From: Dysgonomonas sp. ZJ279
Lineage (GTDB): Bacteria; Bacteroidota; Bacteroidia; Bacteroidales; Dysgonomonadaceae
Reading direction: 5' to 3'
Assembly: GCF_011039205.1 (NCBI RefSeq)
Contig: NZ_JAAKEL010000020.1
Coordinates: 1 to 60,632 of the forward strand
Length of the DNA: 60,632 nucleotides
Shown: piece after piece, positions 44,295 to 53,005 of the stretch
Layout of the letters: each line of letters opens with the position of its first letter
How positions within the stretch are numbered: position 1 is the first letter of the stretch
Program-made: the position numbers and the translations under genes
Notes under the pieces: generated by a model
Database searches by the model: none
What the model was told of the DNA's origin: nothing
What the model saw: the letters and a program-made list of their open reading frames with translations, nothing else

Positions 44295-45728
44295 TTACCT
44301 TCTCTGTCCCTGCTGATTCTTCGGTTGATTCACCTTTATGCCCAAATACTCAAAGAATTTCTGTTTCTGCTCCCTGAACCAACCGCTATACTCTTTTCCC
44401 TCAATAGCCAGAAACGGTGTATTGTCTTTTGAGTTTTTGTCAATCGTTATTTTGGCATTATCAGCCTCAAAATGCTGACTGTGTTCGGGAGAGAACAATT
44501 TACCTGTATAAAAGGCATCTTTACCAGAGAACGCTTGCTTGGCTATATGATAAGGTAATTTGATGGTCTCGCACAGCCTCAATATAAAATCATATTCTTT
44601 TAATGCAGGTATGCAGTCAAACAGCTTATCCAATTTACCCTTTAGGATATTGATGGTACTATCCTTTTCAAGAATAGACCTGTCTTTTTCAGCAATGTCT
44701 TTTTTTGCCTGTTTATTGACAGCTTCCTTCTCTTCCTGTAAGGCTTCAATTTCTCGTCTTAGCTCATCGTTTTGAGCTTCGAGCCTTTTGGCTTTGGGGT
44801 TTCCCATCAATGATCCTATACCATCCGAAATATTTTTAGCTGTTTTCTTCAAAGATTTTTCCACACCCAACATTTTTACTTCGGTTTTAGCTTCTTGAAC
44901 TAGTTTTTGGTTTTCCTTCAGTTCACTCTGCTTTTTGTCAGCCTGTTCTTGCAGGGCAGACAAGCGGAGTTGTTCTTGTGCTTCTTTCTGCTGTAAGAGC
45001 TTGACGGCTTGTTGTTCCTGTTCTTTCTCCTGCTGCAACGAACCTATTTCCTCTTTGATGGTTTCGGTTTGTAGAAATATATTCCTGTAATACTCATACG
45101 TCTCCGTATGCTTCGCTTTCGACCCATCAACACCTCGTTCCAGTCCGTAGGGTTTCATCCATTCCGCATACGAGTTCTGATATTCTTTAAGTTTGTTCCT
45201 TGCCATTACATCATCTGCACACAATCGGGAGGTATCTTTGCTTTTCTTCTTATATGCTTTTTTATTAGCCTCTTGTTTCTTGCTGTCCTTTACCTTTCTT
45301 CTCTCACCGGTAACAATAGGTACAACAGTTGCATGAATATGAGGTGTCTTCTCATCCATATGTAAGACGGCAGATACAAGGTTCTTTTCTCCATAAGTCT
45401 GTTTTAACCAATCGATATTATCGGTACACCAGTTATCGAGGTTTCCTGATTCTTCGATGTCTTTCATATCCTCATGTGTACCTGAGAGCATAATGCGGAT
45501 AGCATGTACCTGATCTTTGGATATCTTCCTTTTGATATCCGCATTCTCTATTCTATGCTGTATGGCTTCTGTCCGGCTATTGACTCCTTCGGGAAAGTAT
45601 ATTAATTCCTTATTGAGGTGTGTACGGTTTTTATCGACATTATGGGGATCGATTGTCCGTTCGATATGTGCCGACATGGGGGCATCGTTCCCCTTGGCTT
45701 TCTGTAAATGAAGTACTACATATCCCAT
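44295..45728 (-). CDS. MobV-family relaxase (Pre/Mob)
   Basis: A 477-residue plasmid-recombination/mobilization protein. The N-terminal relaxase domain contains the metal-binding motif HMDEKTPHIHATVVPI near residue 125 and an early region starting MGYVVLHLQKAKGND. The middle (about 230-355) is a long Gln/Glu/Lys-rich coiled coil, and the C-terminus ends in a basic tail. It nicks oriT and leads the strand into the recipient through a helper conjugation system. The upstream 257 nt contain nested palindromes, the likely oriT. Confidence 0.92.
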   Translation of the reverse strand: MGYVVLHLQKAKGNDAPMSAHIERTIDPHNVDKNRTHLNKELIYFPEGVNSRTEAIQHRIENADIKRKISKDQVHAIRIMLSGTHEDMKDIEESGNLDNWCTDNIDWLKQTYGEKNLVSAVLHMDEKTPHIHATVVPIVTGERRKVKDSKKQEANKKAYKKKSKDTSRLCADDVMARNKLKEYQNSYAEWMKPYGLERGVDGSKAKHTETYEYYRNIFLQTETIKEEIGSLQQEKEQEQQAVKLLQQKEAQEQLRLSALQEQADKKQSELKENQKLVQEAKTEVKMLGVEKSLKKTAKNISDGIGSLMGNPKAKRLEAQNDELRREIEALQEEKEAVNKQAKKDIAEKDRSILEKDSTINILKGKLDKLFDCIPALKEYDFILRLCETIKLPYHIAKQAFSGKDAFYTGKLFSPEHSQHFEADNAKITIDKNSKDNTPFLAIEGKEYSGWFREQKQKFFEYLGIKVNQPKNQQGQRR

Positions 45729-45985
45729 ATCTTGAATAATTATCGGTTTATATTTTACTGATTATCCTTATATAAATCGGGAATATTCCCGATCTTTATT
45801 TCTACCTTTAGCCCTTCTTCAGGTCGCTAAAGCGACTGCGGTCAACAGACCGCCAAGGGGATTTCAAAGGGGTGAAACCCCTTGACTCAGGAGGGCTTTT
45901 TTAGTGAGAGTGCAACGAAGCGTTAAGAAAATGCCCTAATGAGCTATGGCTTTTCTTTAAAAGCCCGTTGGGTAGCTGACGAAGA
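45729..45985 (-). other. Putative oriT region of E1
   Basis: The gap between the primase and mobV genes holds several close palindromes: CGGGAATATTCCCG (45779-45792), GTCGCT-AA-AGCGAC, GCGGTC-AACA-GACCGC and AAGGGGT-GAA-ACCCCTT. It is GC-richer than its surroundings. Position directly upstream of the relaxase gene and the density of hairpins suggest the transfer origin. The nick site is not identified. Confidence 0.6.
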
Positions 45986-46927
45986 TTACCGCCTGAAACC
46001 TCTGGAGGGTTTGCGTATCTGCTCTTGTTTTTGTACTTGCTGTTCTTTCTCGATTAGCTTGGTTTTACAGAGCCACTCGTTTAGGTCTTTGTAGTTGGCA
46101 TAGTCTGTTGACTTGTCTATGACTGCTTTGCAAGTTTTACTTATCTGCTGGGTTGCGTTTTTTCCTGCTTGGTCATTGTCCAGATAGGTATAGACTTTTT
46201 GATGGGATGTTATAAAATCGATGGCTTTGGAGAGATTGGATATGGAGTTTAATATAACTGTATCTGCTTTTGAGTGTTGGATGTTTTTCATGGTCAGGTA
46301 AGAGAGGTAGTCCATAAAGCCTTCGAAAACGATACAGGTGTCCTTGCTATTTCGGATCGTTGTTATATGCTTCGGAGATACCGAGGCTTTGAAAGTAGAT
46401 TCGTTATTGGATTTATGGCTTAATTCATATCCTCCTTTATCATTGGGGAATCCTACGGCGAAATAGTTCTTACCCTGTACTTGGTAATGTATTTCCTTAC
46501 AATAGAGCTGAGCCACTGTCAAATCTATATGACGGGATTGGATATAATCTATTAATGCCGGGTGTGAAATGGGTATTTCCTTTATTACCTGTATAGCTTT
46601 ATCTTCCTGATCTCGTTTATCAGAACTACTTAAGATATCTTGCTGTTGAAAGGAAAAAGAATTGCTTTCCTTACTCAAATGGCTTAGTGCTGCTGATATA
46701 TTAGGTAGGTTATGTATTGCCATAACAAGGTCTAAGATATTACCTCCTTTACCTGATCCGTGATCGTACCAGACATTTAGTAGGCAGTCCACTTTAAAAG
46801 AAGGGGTTTCTTCTTTTCGTAAGGGTGAGCTATACCAGTAGTTATTCCCTTGTATCTTCTTTGGTTCAATTCCCTGTGAATAAAGGTAATCTACTATCTT
46901 GATTGTTTTTGCTTGTATTGAGTTCAT
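45986..46927 (-). CDS. Toprim-type primase with CHC2-like N-terminus
   Basis: I place the start at the ATG at 46927; an upstream extension would begin with TTG. The 313-residue product starts with a CHC2-like primase module (NNYWYSSPLRKEETPSFKVD, WYDHGSGKGGNILDLV) in which the zinc cysteines are not conserved. A Toprim domain follows (VFEGFMDYLSYL near 195 with the Glu, and YTYLDNDQAGKNA near 245 with the DxD-type Asp pair). It would prime replication of the excised element. Confidence 0.85.
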   Translation of the reverse strand: MNSIQAKTIKIVDYLYSQGIEPKKIQGNNYWYSSPLRKEETPSFKVDCLLNVWYDHGSGKGGNILDLVMAIHNLPNISAALSHLSKESNSFSFQQQDILSSSDKRDQEDKAIQVIKEIPISHPALIDYIQSRHIDLTVAQLYCKEIHYQVQGKNYFAVGFPNDKGGYELSHKSNNESTFKASVSPKHITTIRNSKDTCIVFEGFMDYLSYLTMKNIQHSKADTVILNSISNLSKAIDFITSHQKVYTYLDNDQAGKNATQQISKTCKAVIDKSTDYANYKDLNEWLCKTKLIEKEQQVQKQEQIRKPSRGFRR

Positions 46928-47075
46928 AACTAATTTTGTGTTTGAGTGATTAATAGGATAATTGAATAATCTTTTTTCTTTCACCAGCAAAGAGTTTGCA
47001 AATGAAAGAAGTAGGAAGTAGGTTAGTATGGTTTATTATATATATACCCAAACTAACCTAAACCTGTGTTTGAGA

Positions 47076-48128
47076 TCAATAATAGAAGTTTGGATTGTAG
47101 CGATACTGTTTATCTTCGCTTTGAATAACCATACGCTTATTGGTCAGAAACTGCTTCAGTTGTTTCGCCTTACTTACCCCGAAGGCATAGCCTGCATCCG
47201 TATAGCATAACCGCAACCTTTCTATGAGCGAAGCATAGGAAAGACTTTCTCCGATAGAAAATACCGCTTCCAATGCTTCCTGGTGTTTTGCTTCCGATAC
47301 TTCCTTATAATCGAATGCTTTCTTTTTCAGGGGTTGCTGCGGTTGGTAGTTTTCTATCAGTTCGGGCAAACTGTCTTCGTTGATGCGAAAAGCGAAAGGC
47401 TCAAAATCCCTGTCACGGATATACATAGAGGCAACAGAACTGATATCCTTGTCCATATCGTCTTTCGTGACTTGCAGAACGGTTTCAGCTTTGTTGTTCA
47501 ACTCCGTACCTAAATGTCCTCGGGTATTATCGTCGCCTTTATTCAGATGCAAAACGGTATGGATATGTATTTGCCGTTCATCCGTCCACTGCATCAGTTT
47601 GGTTATAAGGCTTGTCGATTCACTCGGACTGTTAATATCATAGACCAGATCCCGAATACCATCTATAATGACTAACCCCAGATGAGGAATATTATAAATA
47701 GCATATTCGATTATAGATAATCGAGTTTTCGGGTCACTGCCTCTTAGGCACAGGAATTCCAGTGCATCAGGTTGTTTCTCGGTCGATAAGTCAGCCAATG
47801 ATAGAATCCGCTTTAATACCCTTTGACAGTGGAACGGGCTTTGTTCAGTATCCACATACAGGACTTTCCGCTTAGCATGGGGGAAATCGGAACGGTAATT
47901 CAATACCGTGCCATTTGTTAAAGCCGAAGCTACAATGACACAGATATTGAATGTCTTTTTGCTCTTGGCTTTCCCTGTGGACGCACTGAAGTTACCCAGA
48001 GTACCGATGATGGAATCATCGACTCTAAGTACGACAGGCGGTTGCAAAAACTGATCTGTAACATACAAACGTGATTTTTGCCACAATTCGCAAACAGGGA
48101 TTGCCTCATTGGCTTTTGACTGTTGCAT
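47076..48128 (-). CDS. RepA-like hexameric helicase/ATPase
   Basis: A 350-residue RecA-fold ATPase of the plasmid RepA/DnaB-like type. The Walker A region reads SASTGKAKSKKTF near residue 50, Walker B is LGLVIIDGIRDL near 152 and HTVLHLNKGDDNTRGHLGTELNNKAETVL near 195 is the arginine-finger/sensor part. It probably unwinds the circular form of E1. The start overlaps the stop of the DUF3853 gene by one base (TAATG). Confidence 0.85.
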   Translation of the reverse strand: MQQSKANEAIPVCELWQKSRLYVTDQFLQPPVVLRVDDSIIGTLGNFSASTGKAKSKKTFNICVIVASALTNGTVLNYRSDFPHAKRKVLYVDTEQSPFHCQRVLKRILSLADLSTEKQPDALEFLCLRGSDPKTRLSIIEYAIYNIPHLGLVIIDGIRDLVYDINSPSESTSLITKLMQWTDERQIHIHTVLHLNKGDDNTRGHLGTELNNKAETVLQVTKDDMDKDISSVASMYIRDRDFEPFAFRINEDSLPELIENYQPQQPLKKKAFDYKEVSEAKHQEALEAVFSIGESLSYASLIERLRLCYTDAGYAFGVSKAKQLKQFLTNKRMVIQSEDKQYRYNPNFYY

Positions 48129-48430
48129 TACCTCCGTCCTCCGCTCTTGCGTCCTGCCAGTTCAATAGCCAGTTCCGAATCGACAATAATCTTTCTGCCG
48201 ATTTGTGTAATGGCTTTATCTATCTTCCCGCTCTTTTTGATACGGCAAGCGGTGGGAATACTGCACCCAAATAGTTTAGAGATACCCGGTATCCCATATA
48301 CATACTTTTTGGATGTGTCGATTACAGGAGATACAGGAGCATCTTTTACTCCTTCACTTTTTAACAGGCATAACAATTCTTCCCCTGTCATTTGCCAGAT
48401 TGGTTTTTCTTTTAACTCATTAATATTCAT
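48128..48430 (-). CDS. DUF3853-family DNA-binding protein
   Basis: A 100-residue protein with a winged-helix/MerR-like core (KKYVYGIPGISKLFGCSIPTACRIKKSGKIDKAITQIGRKIIVDSELAIEL). This family is common in Bacteroidales mobilizable elements at the start of the replication operon, where it may act as an excisionase-like or replication regulator. It is translationally coupled to RepA. Confidence 0.85.
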   Translation of the reverse strand: MNINELKEKPIWQMTGEELLCLLKSEGVKDAPVSPVIDTSKKYVYGIPGISKLFGCSIPTACRIKKSGKIDKAITQIGRKIIVDSELAIELAGRKSGGRR

Positions 48431-48461
48431 AACACCTGAAATTTAGAAATTCATGCAATAG

Positions 48462-48480
48462 GATAGCCGGCCGGTCTATC
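48462..48480. promoter_or_regulatory. GC-rich palindrome upstream of the E1 replication operon
   Basis: GATAG and CTATC flank a core containing the perfect palindrome CCGGCCGG. It is 32 nt upstream of the DUF3853 start in an otherwise AT-rich 256-nt gap with no ORF, so it is a candidate operator or replication iteron-like site. Confidence 0.4.
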
Positions 48481-48686
48481 GTCATGCGATGTCACGAAGG
48501 TAATATGAGTTTTTAGGGGAGATTGGAAATCGTAGTTAAGTCGATTTTTAAGAAATGATAATGAGTGATTTACGATAATAATCCCTGATACGATTCCGTA
48601 ATCTGGTCGTAGTGGGCTTGTATAAAATAGGATATCAGGGGAAATAGTATAATTTTAAGATAATATATACAACTTGTTTCTGTAAT

Positions 48687-49229
48687 TTAACCCTTAGTTA
48701 TCCTTAATCGCTTTTTTATTTGTAGCATGAAATCACTCATTTTTACACCTTTTATTTTAGACCTATTTTGAATTAAAGCTAGAAGGAGTAGAAACGTAAA
48801 ACTATTAATGTATATGTCCTTCAAATCAAAAATAAATAATGGCTTTAAATAAATATAATCAAGAATTCCTTTTGTCCATATCAGATTTCCAATTAATGCA
48901 CAAGACCACCCAGCTACATATAACATAAATGCAAAATCTAATAACTTACTGTTGATAATATTTTTATAAAAATCGTATACAAAAGCGATTATACTTATTG
49001 CGAATAGAAATAAAATAAGGTGAGGAAATAATCCGAAGTTTATATTAAGTTTTTCATTCAATAAAACATTTAGATAACTATATTTTTGATTAAATACAGG
49101 TTTAAATTCTAATATAGAGGGAATTATTTCAAAATTGTAATCTAAGAAAAAAGCGTTTATTATAATTTTAACAACTTGATCTATAATTATCAAAATGAGT
49201 ATCCATAAAATAATTGTCTGTGTTTTCAT
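48687..49229 (-). CDS. LspA-like membrane protein with degenerate active site
   Basis: A 180-residue protein with four to five membrane helices. Parts fit lipoprotein signal peptidase: helix 1 with IIDQVVKIII, an N-x-N-x-G stretch (KLNINFGLF) and the GN of the GNxxDR motif (ALIGNLIW). The first catalytic Asp (GNxxDR) is replaced (GNLIWTKG); the second region reads FDLKDIYINSF, where the family has N-x-A-D. It is therefore a diverged LspA homologue, probably inactive as a peptidase. It lies 26 nt downstream of the unknown 355-aa gene. Confidence 0.55.
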   Translation of the reverse strand: MKTQTIILWILILIIIDQVVKIIINAFFLDYNFEIIPSILEFKPVFNQKYSYLNVLLNEKLNINFGLFPHLILFLFAISIIAFVYDFYKNIINSKLLDFAFMLYVAGWSCALIGNLIWTKGILDYIYLKPLFIFDLKDIYINSFTFLLLLALIQNRSKIKGVKMSDFMLQIKKRLRITKG

Positions 49230-49255
49230 CTTATGCTTGGTCTTCTATTTTCTAA

Positions 49256-50323
49256 TTAAAATTTATACTCAAAAAACACTGTTTGATATTCGTTTAAATA
49301 TTTTATTCTCCTTTGTCTTTCAAAGTTCTGACCGATCGTAACAGTATAGCGTGTTTCAAAGAAGATTTTGATTTTAGGGTCTTTGTTTGGAAGGAAATAC
49401 CTGCTTTCTACTAACCCGACTAGGAAAGTAACAAGGCTTTTTATGTCTACTGTACTATTATCGTGTCTGGAAATCCATTTCAGATTCTCATCTAAATATC
49501 TGTCTGCGATTAGCTTTTGTTCTAATTTCTGAAATTTGTTATACATTTCGTCCGATCTGAAAATCATATCGGCTTCTATGGTTGGTTTTACTGTTATCGG
49601 TGGCTCATTATTTTCTTCCAACTGTTCAGTAATCGGGTTTTCTTCTGGTTCTATATCAGGAGTAGGACTCTCAACCGTTTCTTGTTGTACAGGAAAGTAG
49701 CTGTTGATTATTGTCTGAAAGGTGGTGCTTAATTGGTGTATCTTGGCGAATAGATTCTCGGCATACTTGGATGCGTTACTATCAGCTTTTTTCTTCTTCT
49801 GATAAAGGATATTGAGTTTCTTTTGTTCTGCTTTGTATCGTTTATTCAGTTCTTCTTCCTCTTTGAATAATCGATCTGTAGCTGCTTGGTTTCCCTTCCA
49901 GCTTTCTGCTTCTAAATTACCTCTTAGCTCTTTTAGTTTTTGCCATACGCTATTTGTTTCTTGTAACTGTATTTTAATTTCATGTGGGAACGGATCGGGT
50001 CTTTCTGCACAGATATTTGATGTATCCAATTTATCAAAGAAAGCATTGTTGTTGATATATGCTTCAATATTCCTGCCTATTTCTACTCTAAAGCTTTCTA
50101 TAATCTGTAATTGTTTTTCTTTATCAGTTGTAAGGATAAAGTTTAGAATTGTTTTATCAAAGGTAAGGGTGTCTTTAAACCCGTTATAAAAATCTGTGAT
50201 AAGGCATTGATTATGAAAGTTCAATTTAGACTCATTTATTGTGTCCCAATATAAAGAGTTAACTAATCTGTATTGAGGTAACAGTTCTATCAATACGGAT
50301 AAAGGTCTTTCAAGTTTTTCCAT
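49256..50323 (-). CDS. Unrecognised coiled-coil protein of E1
   Basis: A 355-residue soluble protein. Residues about 120-200 form a charged coiled coil, residues 215-250 are a Pro/Glu-rich linker, and the last 100 residues are an alpha/beta module (KWISRHDNSTVDIKSLVTFLVGLVESRYFLPNKDPKIKIFFETRYTVTIGQ). The C-terminal module reminds me of RteC-type or related element-regulatory proteins, but I cannot confirm it. It is 21 nt downstream of the DUF1016 gene. Confidence 0.55.
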   Translation of the reverse strand: MEKLERPLSVLIELLPQYRLVNSLYWDTINESKLNFHNQCLITDFYNGFKDTLTFDKTILNFILTTDKEKQLQIIESFRVEIGRNIEAYINNNAFFDKLDTSNICAERPDPFPHEIKIQLQETNSVWQKLKELRGNLEAESWKGNQAATDRLFKEEEELNKRYKAEQKKLNILYQKKKKADSNASKYAENLFAKIHQLSTTFQTIINSYFPVQQETVESPTPDIEPEENPITEQLEENNEPPITVKPTIEADMIFRSDEMYNKFQKLEQKLIADRYLDENLKWISRHDNSTVDIKSLVTFLVGLVESRYFLPNKDPKIKIFFETRYTVTIGQNFERQRRIKYLNEYQTVFFEYKF

Positions 50324-50344
50324 GCCTGATTGTATTATGGGATT

Positions 50345-51409
50345 TTACTTAAATAGTTCATGTAATTTTCTTTGTAATAACTTCTTGTCGGGTAGTTGTG
50401 TTTTGTACTCCGAAACCATTGTCGGGGATAAGTATCGGCTTAAAGAGTATTCAACAACCTCATTATCTTTGCCTTTACATAGCAGTATCCCTATGCTTGG
50501 GTTTTCATTCTCCTTCTTCACATCTCGGTCTAATGCTTCTAAATAGAAATTCAGTTGTCCTAAATGTTCCGGTTTAAATTTCTCGGCTTTCAGTTCGAAG
50601 GCGACCAGACATTGTAGTCCCCGATGATAAAAAAGCAAATCAATATAAAAATCGCTATTACCAACCTGAACCCTGTATTCATCTCCTATAAACAAAAAAT
50701 CTTTTCCCAATTCGAGTATGAAATTTTTCATTTTGCTTATTAGCCCTTTTTGCAAATCTCCCTCATCGTGGGAGTCGGGCAAGCCTAAGAACTCAAAAAC
50801 ATAGTCGTCTTTAAGATTATTCCTAATATCAGGATATTCATTCTTTATCTTTTGGGGTATGTTTGTATTACTTATCATTACCCGTTCAAATGTACTGCTG
50901 TCTATTTGGCGGTCTAATTCCTTTACCGTATATCTTTCTTTAATACAAAGCTGCAAGTAGAATTCTCTTTCTTCATCTGATTTTGCTCGGGATATTAACG
51001 CCAAATGATGTGTCCAACTGACTTTTGTTAAAATAGTTTCTTTTATATTATCGAATTGTGTCATCGCCGATGACACAATTTTTACATCTTGATTTTCAGC
51101 GATTTGATTTTGTGTCATTGGCGATGTCACAAATGACATGGAACTGTATGTTTCATAAAACTGTTTCATCCGATAAAGACCTCTCCGATTAAAGCCTTTT
51201 ATTTCCGGGTGCTCTTTTTGTATAAAGGATGCTAACTCATCTACAGTTTTATCTCCCCAACTAGCATTGGTCAATTGTTTATTAATATACTTACCAACAT
51301 TCCAATATAGATTAATCAATTCTGTGTTTACAGCCATTAACGCATCGTTCCTAGATTGTTTAATCAACTGGATAATGTCGGAGAATTGTTTTTGCTTATC
51401 TAATTGCAT
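50345..51409 (-). CDS. DUF1016/YhcG-type PD-(D/E)XK nuclease-like protein
   Basis: The likely start is the ATG at 51409, since the longer frame to 51451 begins with TTG. The N-terminal domain (about residues 1-130, SRNDALMAVNTELINLYWNVGKYI) and the C-terminal PD-(D/E)XK domain (GNSDFYIDLLFYHRGLQCLVAFELKAEKF, with Asp and ELK) match the DUF1016 family. Such proteins are common on mobile elements and near restriction systems, and their exact role is unknown. Unusually, residues around 95-120 contain two similar units (SFVTSPMTQN and KIVSSAMTQF) coded by palindromic DNA. Confidence 0.85.
   Translation of the reverse strand: MQLDKQKQFSDIIQLIKQSRNDALMAVNTELINLYWNVGKYINKQLTNASWGDKTVDELASFIQKEHPEIKGFNRRGLYRMKQFYETYSSMSFVTSPMTQNQIAENQDVKIVSSAMTQFDNIKETILTKVSWTHHLALISRAKSDEEREFYLQLCIKERYTVKELDRQIDSSTFERVMISNTNIPQKIKNEYPDIRNNLKDDYVFEFLGLPDSHDEGDLQKGLISKMKNFILELGKDFLFIGDEYRVQVGNSDFYIDLLFYHRGLQCLVAFELKAEKFKPEHLGQLNFYLEALDRDVKKENENPSIGILLCKGKDNEVVEYSLSRYLSPTMVSEYKTQLPDKKLLQRKLHELFK
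51054..51080. repeat. 27-bp perfect palindrome inside the DUF1016 gene
   Basis: 13-bp arms AATTGTGTCATCG and CGATGACACAATT with one central base. A related unit with the same TGTCATxGGCGATGxCAC pattern occurs at about 51111-51130. Both are in frame. Confidence 0.85.
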
Positions 51410-51475
51410 ATAGTTAAATTGGTTGAATTCAGGCAGCAACCTCCTGCCCAAATTGTTCTTGTTTTACAAAAATAA

Positions 51476-52768
51476 TCACAATTGATCGAATTTACTCATT
51501 GCATTGGCTTTTATATCATCTGCGATATCTATATAAGGCTTCATCGCCTTATAATCACTATGCCCTGTCCATTTCATAACAACCTGTGCAGGAATACCCA
51601 ATGATAAAGCATTACATATAAATGTCCTACGACCAGCATGGGTACTTAATAAAGCATATTTAGGAGTAACTTCATCAATTCGTCTGTTTCCTTTATAATA
51701 AGTTTCACGAACGGGTTCGTCTATTCCGGCTAGTTCTCCCAATTCTTTCAAATAATCGTTTACTTTTTGAGTTGTGATTACCGGCAGAACTTTGTTGTGC
51801 TCGAAGTGAACATCCTTGTACTTTTCAAGTATACCTTTGCTATGGTTATTTAATTCAATAATCAGACTATCTGCTGTTTTCACTGTTGTAACCTCAATAT
51901 AATTTTCCTTTACATCCGTCCGTTTTAAGTTAAACACATCAGAATATCGAAGTCCGGTAAAACAGCAAAATAAAAATATATCGCGTACTCGTTCCAGATA
52001 CTTCTTAGTTTCAGGAATAGTATATTCCCTCAGTTTAGAAAGTTCGTTCCATGTTAGGAAAATAACTTTCTTCTGGGTGGTTTTTAGTTTAGGTTTGAAT
52101 GCATCAAAAGCATTGTTGTTATTGTATTCTTTCTTTATAGACCATCGAAGAAACCATTTAACAAATTTAAGTTGTTTCTCTATTGAACTGTTTCTAAAGT
52201 CTTTTTTATTTCTAAGATAATTGACATAATCTGTTAATCGGGATTCATCCAGAGATTCAAATGTGAGTTCTGCATCAAATTGGGTTAAATGATTTTTTAC
52301 AGTTTTAAATTTTTTATATGTTGACTCAGTCCAGTTGTTTTGTATCCCACATTCTTTAACAAATTCATCAAAAATTGAGAAGAAAGTAAAAGTTGGTATA
52401 TCCTCTTTTGATCCTTCTTCATTTTGATTCTTCTTATATTTTTTATTGAAAGCATCTTTGATTTGTGTAGTTTCAGGGGTAATTTCTAAAACTTCAAACT
52501 CCTTAAATATATTCTGAATACATGTACTATATTCATTAAGATCAGAGTTAATTTCAGATGCCGTTTGTCTAAGTTTGTTTGTGCAACCATTCTTTACTCG
52601 TTGTAATTTCTCATCCCATTTGGAGGCATCAATACGATATCCTGTTGTGAATTCTATTCGATTCCCAGCATATACTACTCTCATTCGTATAGGCACATTT
52701 TCTATAAGGGGAAGACCATTCTTTTTTCTACTTTCTAATGAGAAAATGACATTGCGTTTTATATTCAT
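51476..52768 (-). CDS. Tyrosine recombinase (integrase) of E1
   Basis: A 430-residue integrase. It has an N-terminal arm-binding domain (residues 1-70), a SAM-like core-binding domain (about 130-230), and a catalytic domain. The first catalytic Arg is in TGLRYSD near residue 270, the H-x-x-R motif is HAGRR near 378, GHSDYKAM is near 404, and the nucleophile Tyr is in YIDIAD near 411. All expected residues are present. It lies 160 nt from the right attachment core and reads away from it, the standard layout for its own recombination site. Confidence 0.93.
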   Translation of the reverse strand: MNIKRNVIFSLESRKKNGLPLIENVPIRMRVVYAGNRIEFTTGYRIDASKWDEKLQRVKNGCTNKLRQTASEINSDLNEYSTCIQNIFKEFEVLEITPETTQIKDAFNKKYKKNQNEEGSKEDIPTFTFFSIFDEFVKECGIQNNWTESTYKKFKTVKNHLTQFDAELTFESLDESRLTDYVNYLRNKKDFRNSSIEKQLKFVKWFLRWSIKKEYNNNNAFDAFKPKLKTTQKKVIFLTWNELSKLREYTIPETKKYLERVRDIFLFCCFTGLRYSDVFNLKRTDVKENYIEVTTVKTADSLIIELNNHSKGILEKYKDVHFEHNKVLPVITTQKVNDYLKELGELAGIDEPVRETYYKGNRRIDEVTPKYALLSTHAGRRTFICNALSLGIPAQVVMKWTGHSDYKAMKPYIDIADDIKANAMSKFDQL

Positions 52769-52793
52769 GGTTGAGTTTAATTAAAGAAAAACA

Positions 52794-52812
52794 ACACCCA
52801 AATATACACCCA
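52794..52812. repeat. Right arm-type site of E1
   Basis: ACACCCAAATATACACCCA is a near copy of the motif at 39589-39606 and lies between the integrase start codon and the right attachment core. Confidence 0.6.
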
Positions 52813-52930
52813 TTTTTTGAGATAACAAACGATTATTTAAGACAATTTACTGAAAGATTATATTTTATATTTATCTAATAATAAGACAAATAACTCAATA
52901 TGATAATTAGATAGGGATCAGGAGATAGAA

Positions 52931-52943
52931 CCTCCAGCTCCAC
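52931..52943. repeat. Right attachment core of E1 / junction with E2
   Basis: CCTCCAGCTCCAC repeats the ssrA 3' end exactly. It separates E1 from the DNA that carries the second integrase. If E2 also used ssrA, this copy would be shared as the E2 left end, with its right end outside the window. Confidence 0.8.
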
Positions 52944-52970
52944 TTTTTAACAATTCAAAAGGGTTCAATT

Positions 52971-52995
52971 CCGTATAAATCAATGATTTATACGG
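52971..52995 (+). terminator. Terminator next to the middle attachment core
   Basis: Perfect 11-bp arms CCGTATAAATC and GATTTATACGG with an AAT loop, followed by T5. It lies 28 nt past the ssrA-like core, as the E1 terminator does at the left. It is either the original ssrA terminator displaced by E1 or the one carried by E2. Confidence 0.8.
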
Positions 52996-53005
52996 TTTTT
53001 CTTTT

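Larger units (their letters stand above)
39542..52943. mobile_element. Integrative mobilizable element E1 in ssrA
   Basis: A 13.4-kb region between two 13-bp direct repeats of the ssrA 3' end. It encodes a tyrosine integrase next to the right repeat (51476-52768), replication genes (DUF3853, RepA-like ATPase, primase), an oriT-like region, a MobV relaxase and accessory genes. There is no type IV secretion system, so it depends on a helper element for transfer. Matching ACACCC motifs lie at both ends. All element genes run leftward except the 130-aa gene at 43816. Confidence 0.85.

Noticed and set aside
47019-47060. Inverted repeat TAGGTTAGT...ACTAACCTA between the E1 primase and RepA genes.
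   Set aside because: The 24-nt AT-rich loop and lack of a T run make it neither a good terminator nor a clear operator. Not listed as a feature.
52961-52974. GGGTTCAATTCCG just right of the middle attachment core resembles a tRNA T-arm.
   Set aside because: No acceptor stem, anticodon arm or D-arm can be built around it. It may be chance or a diverged remnant of an attachment site, but there is no support.
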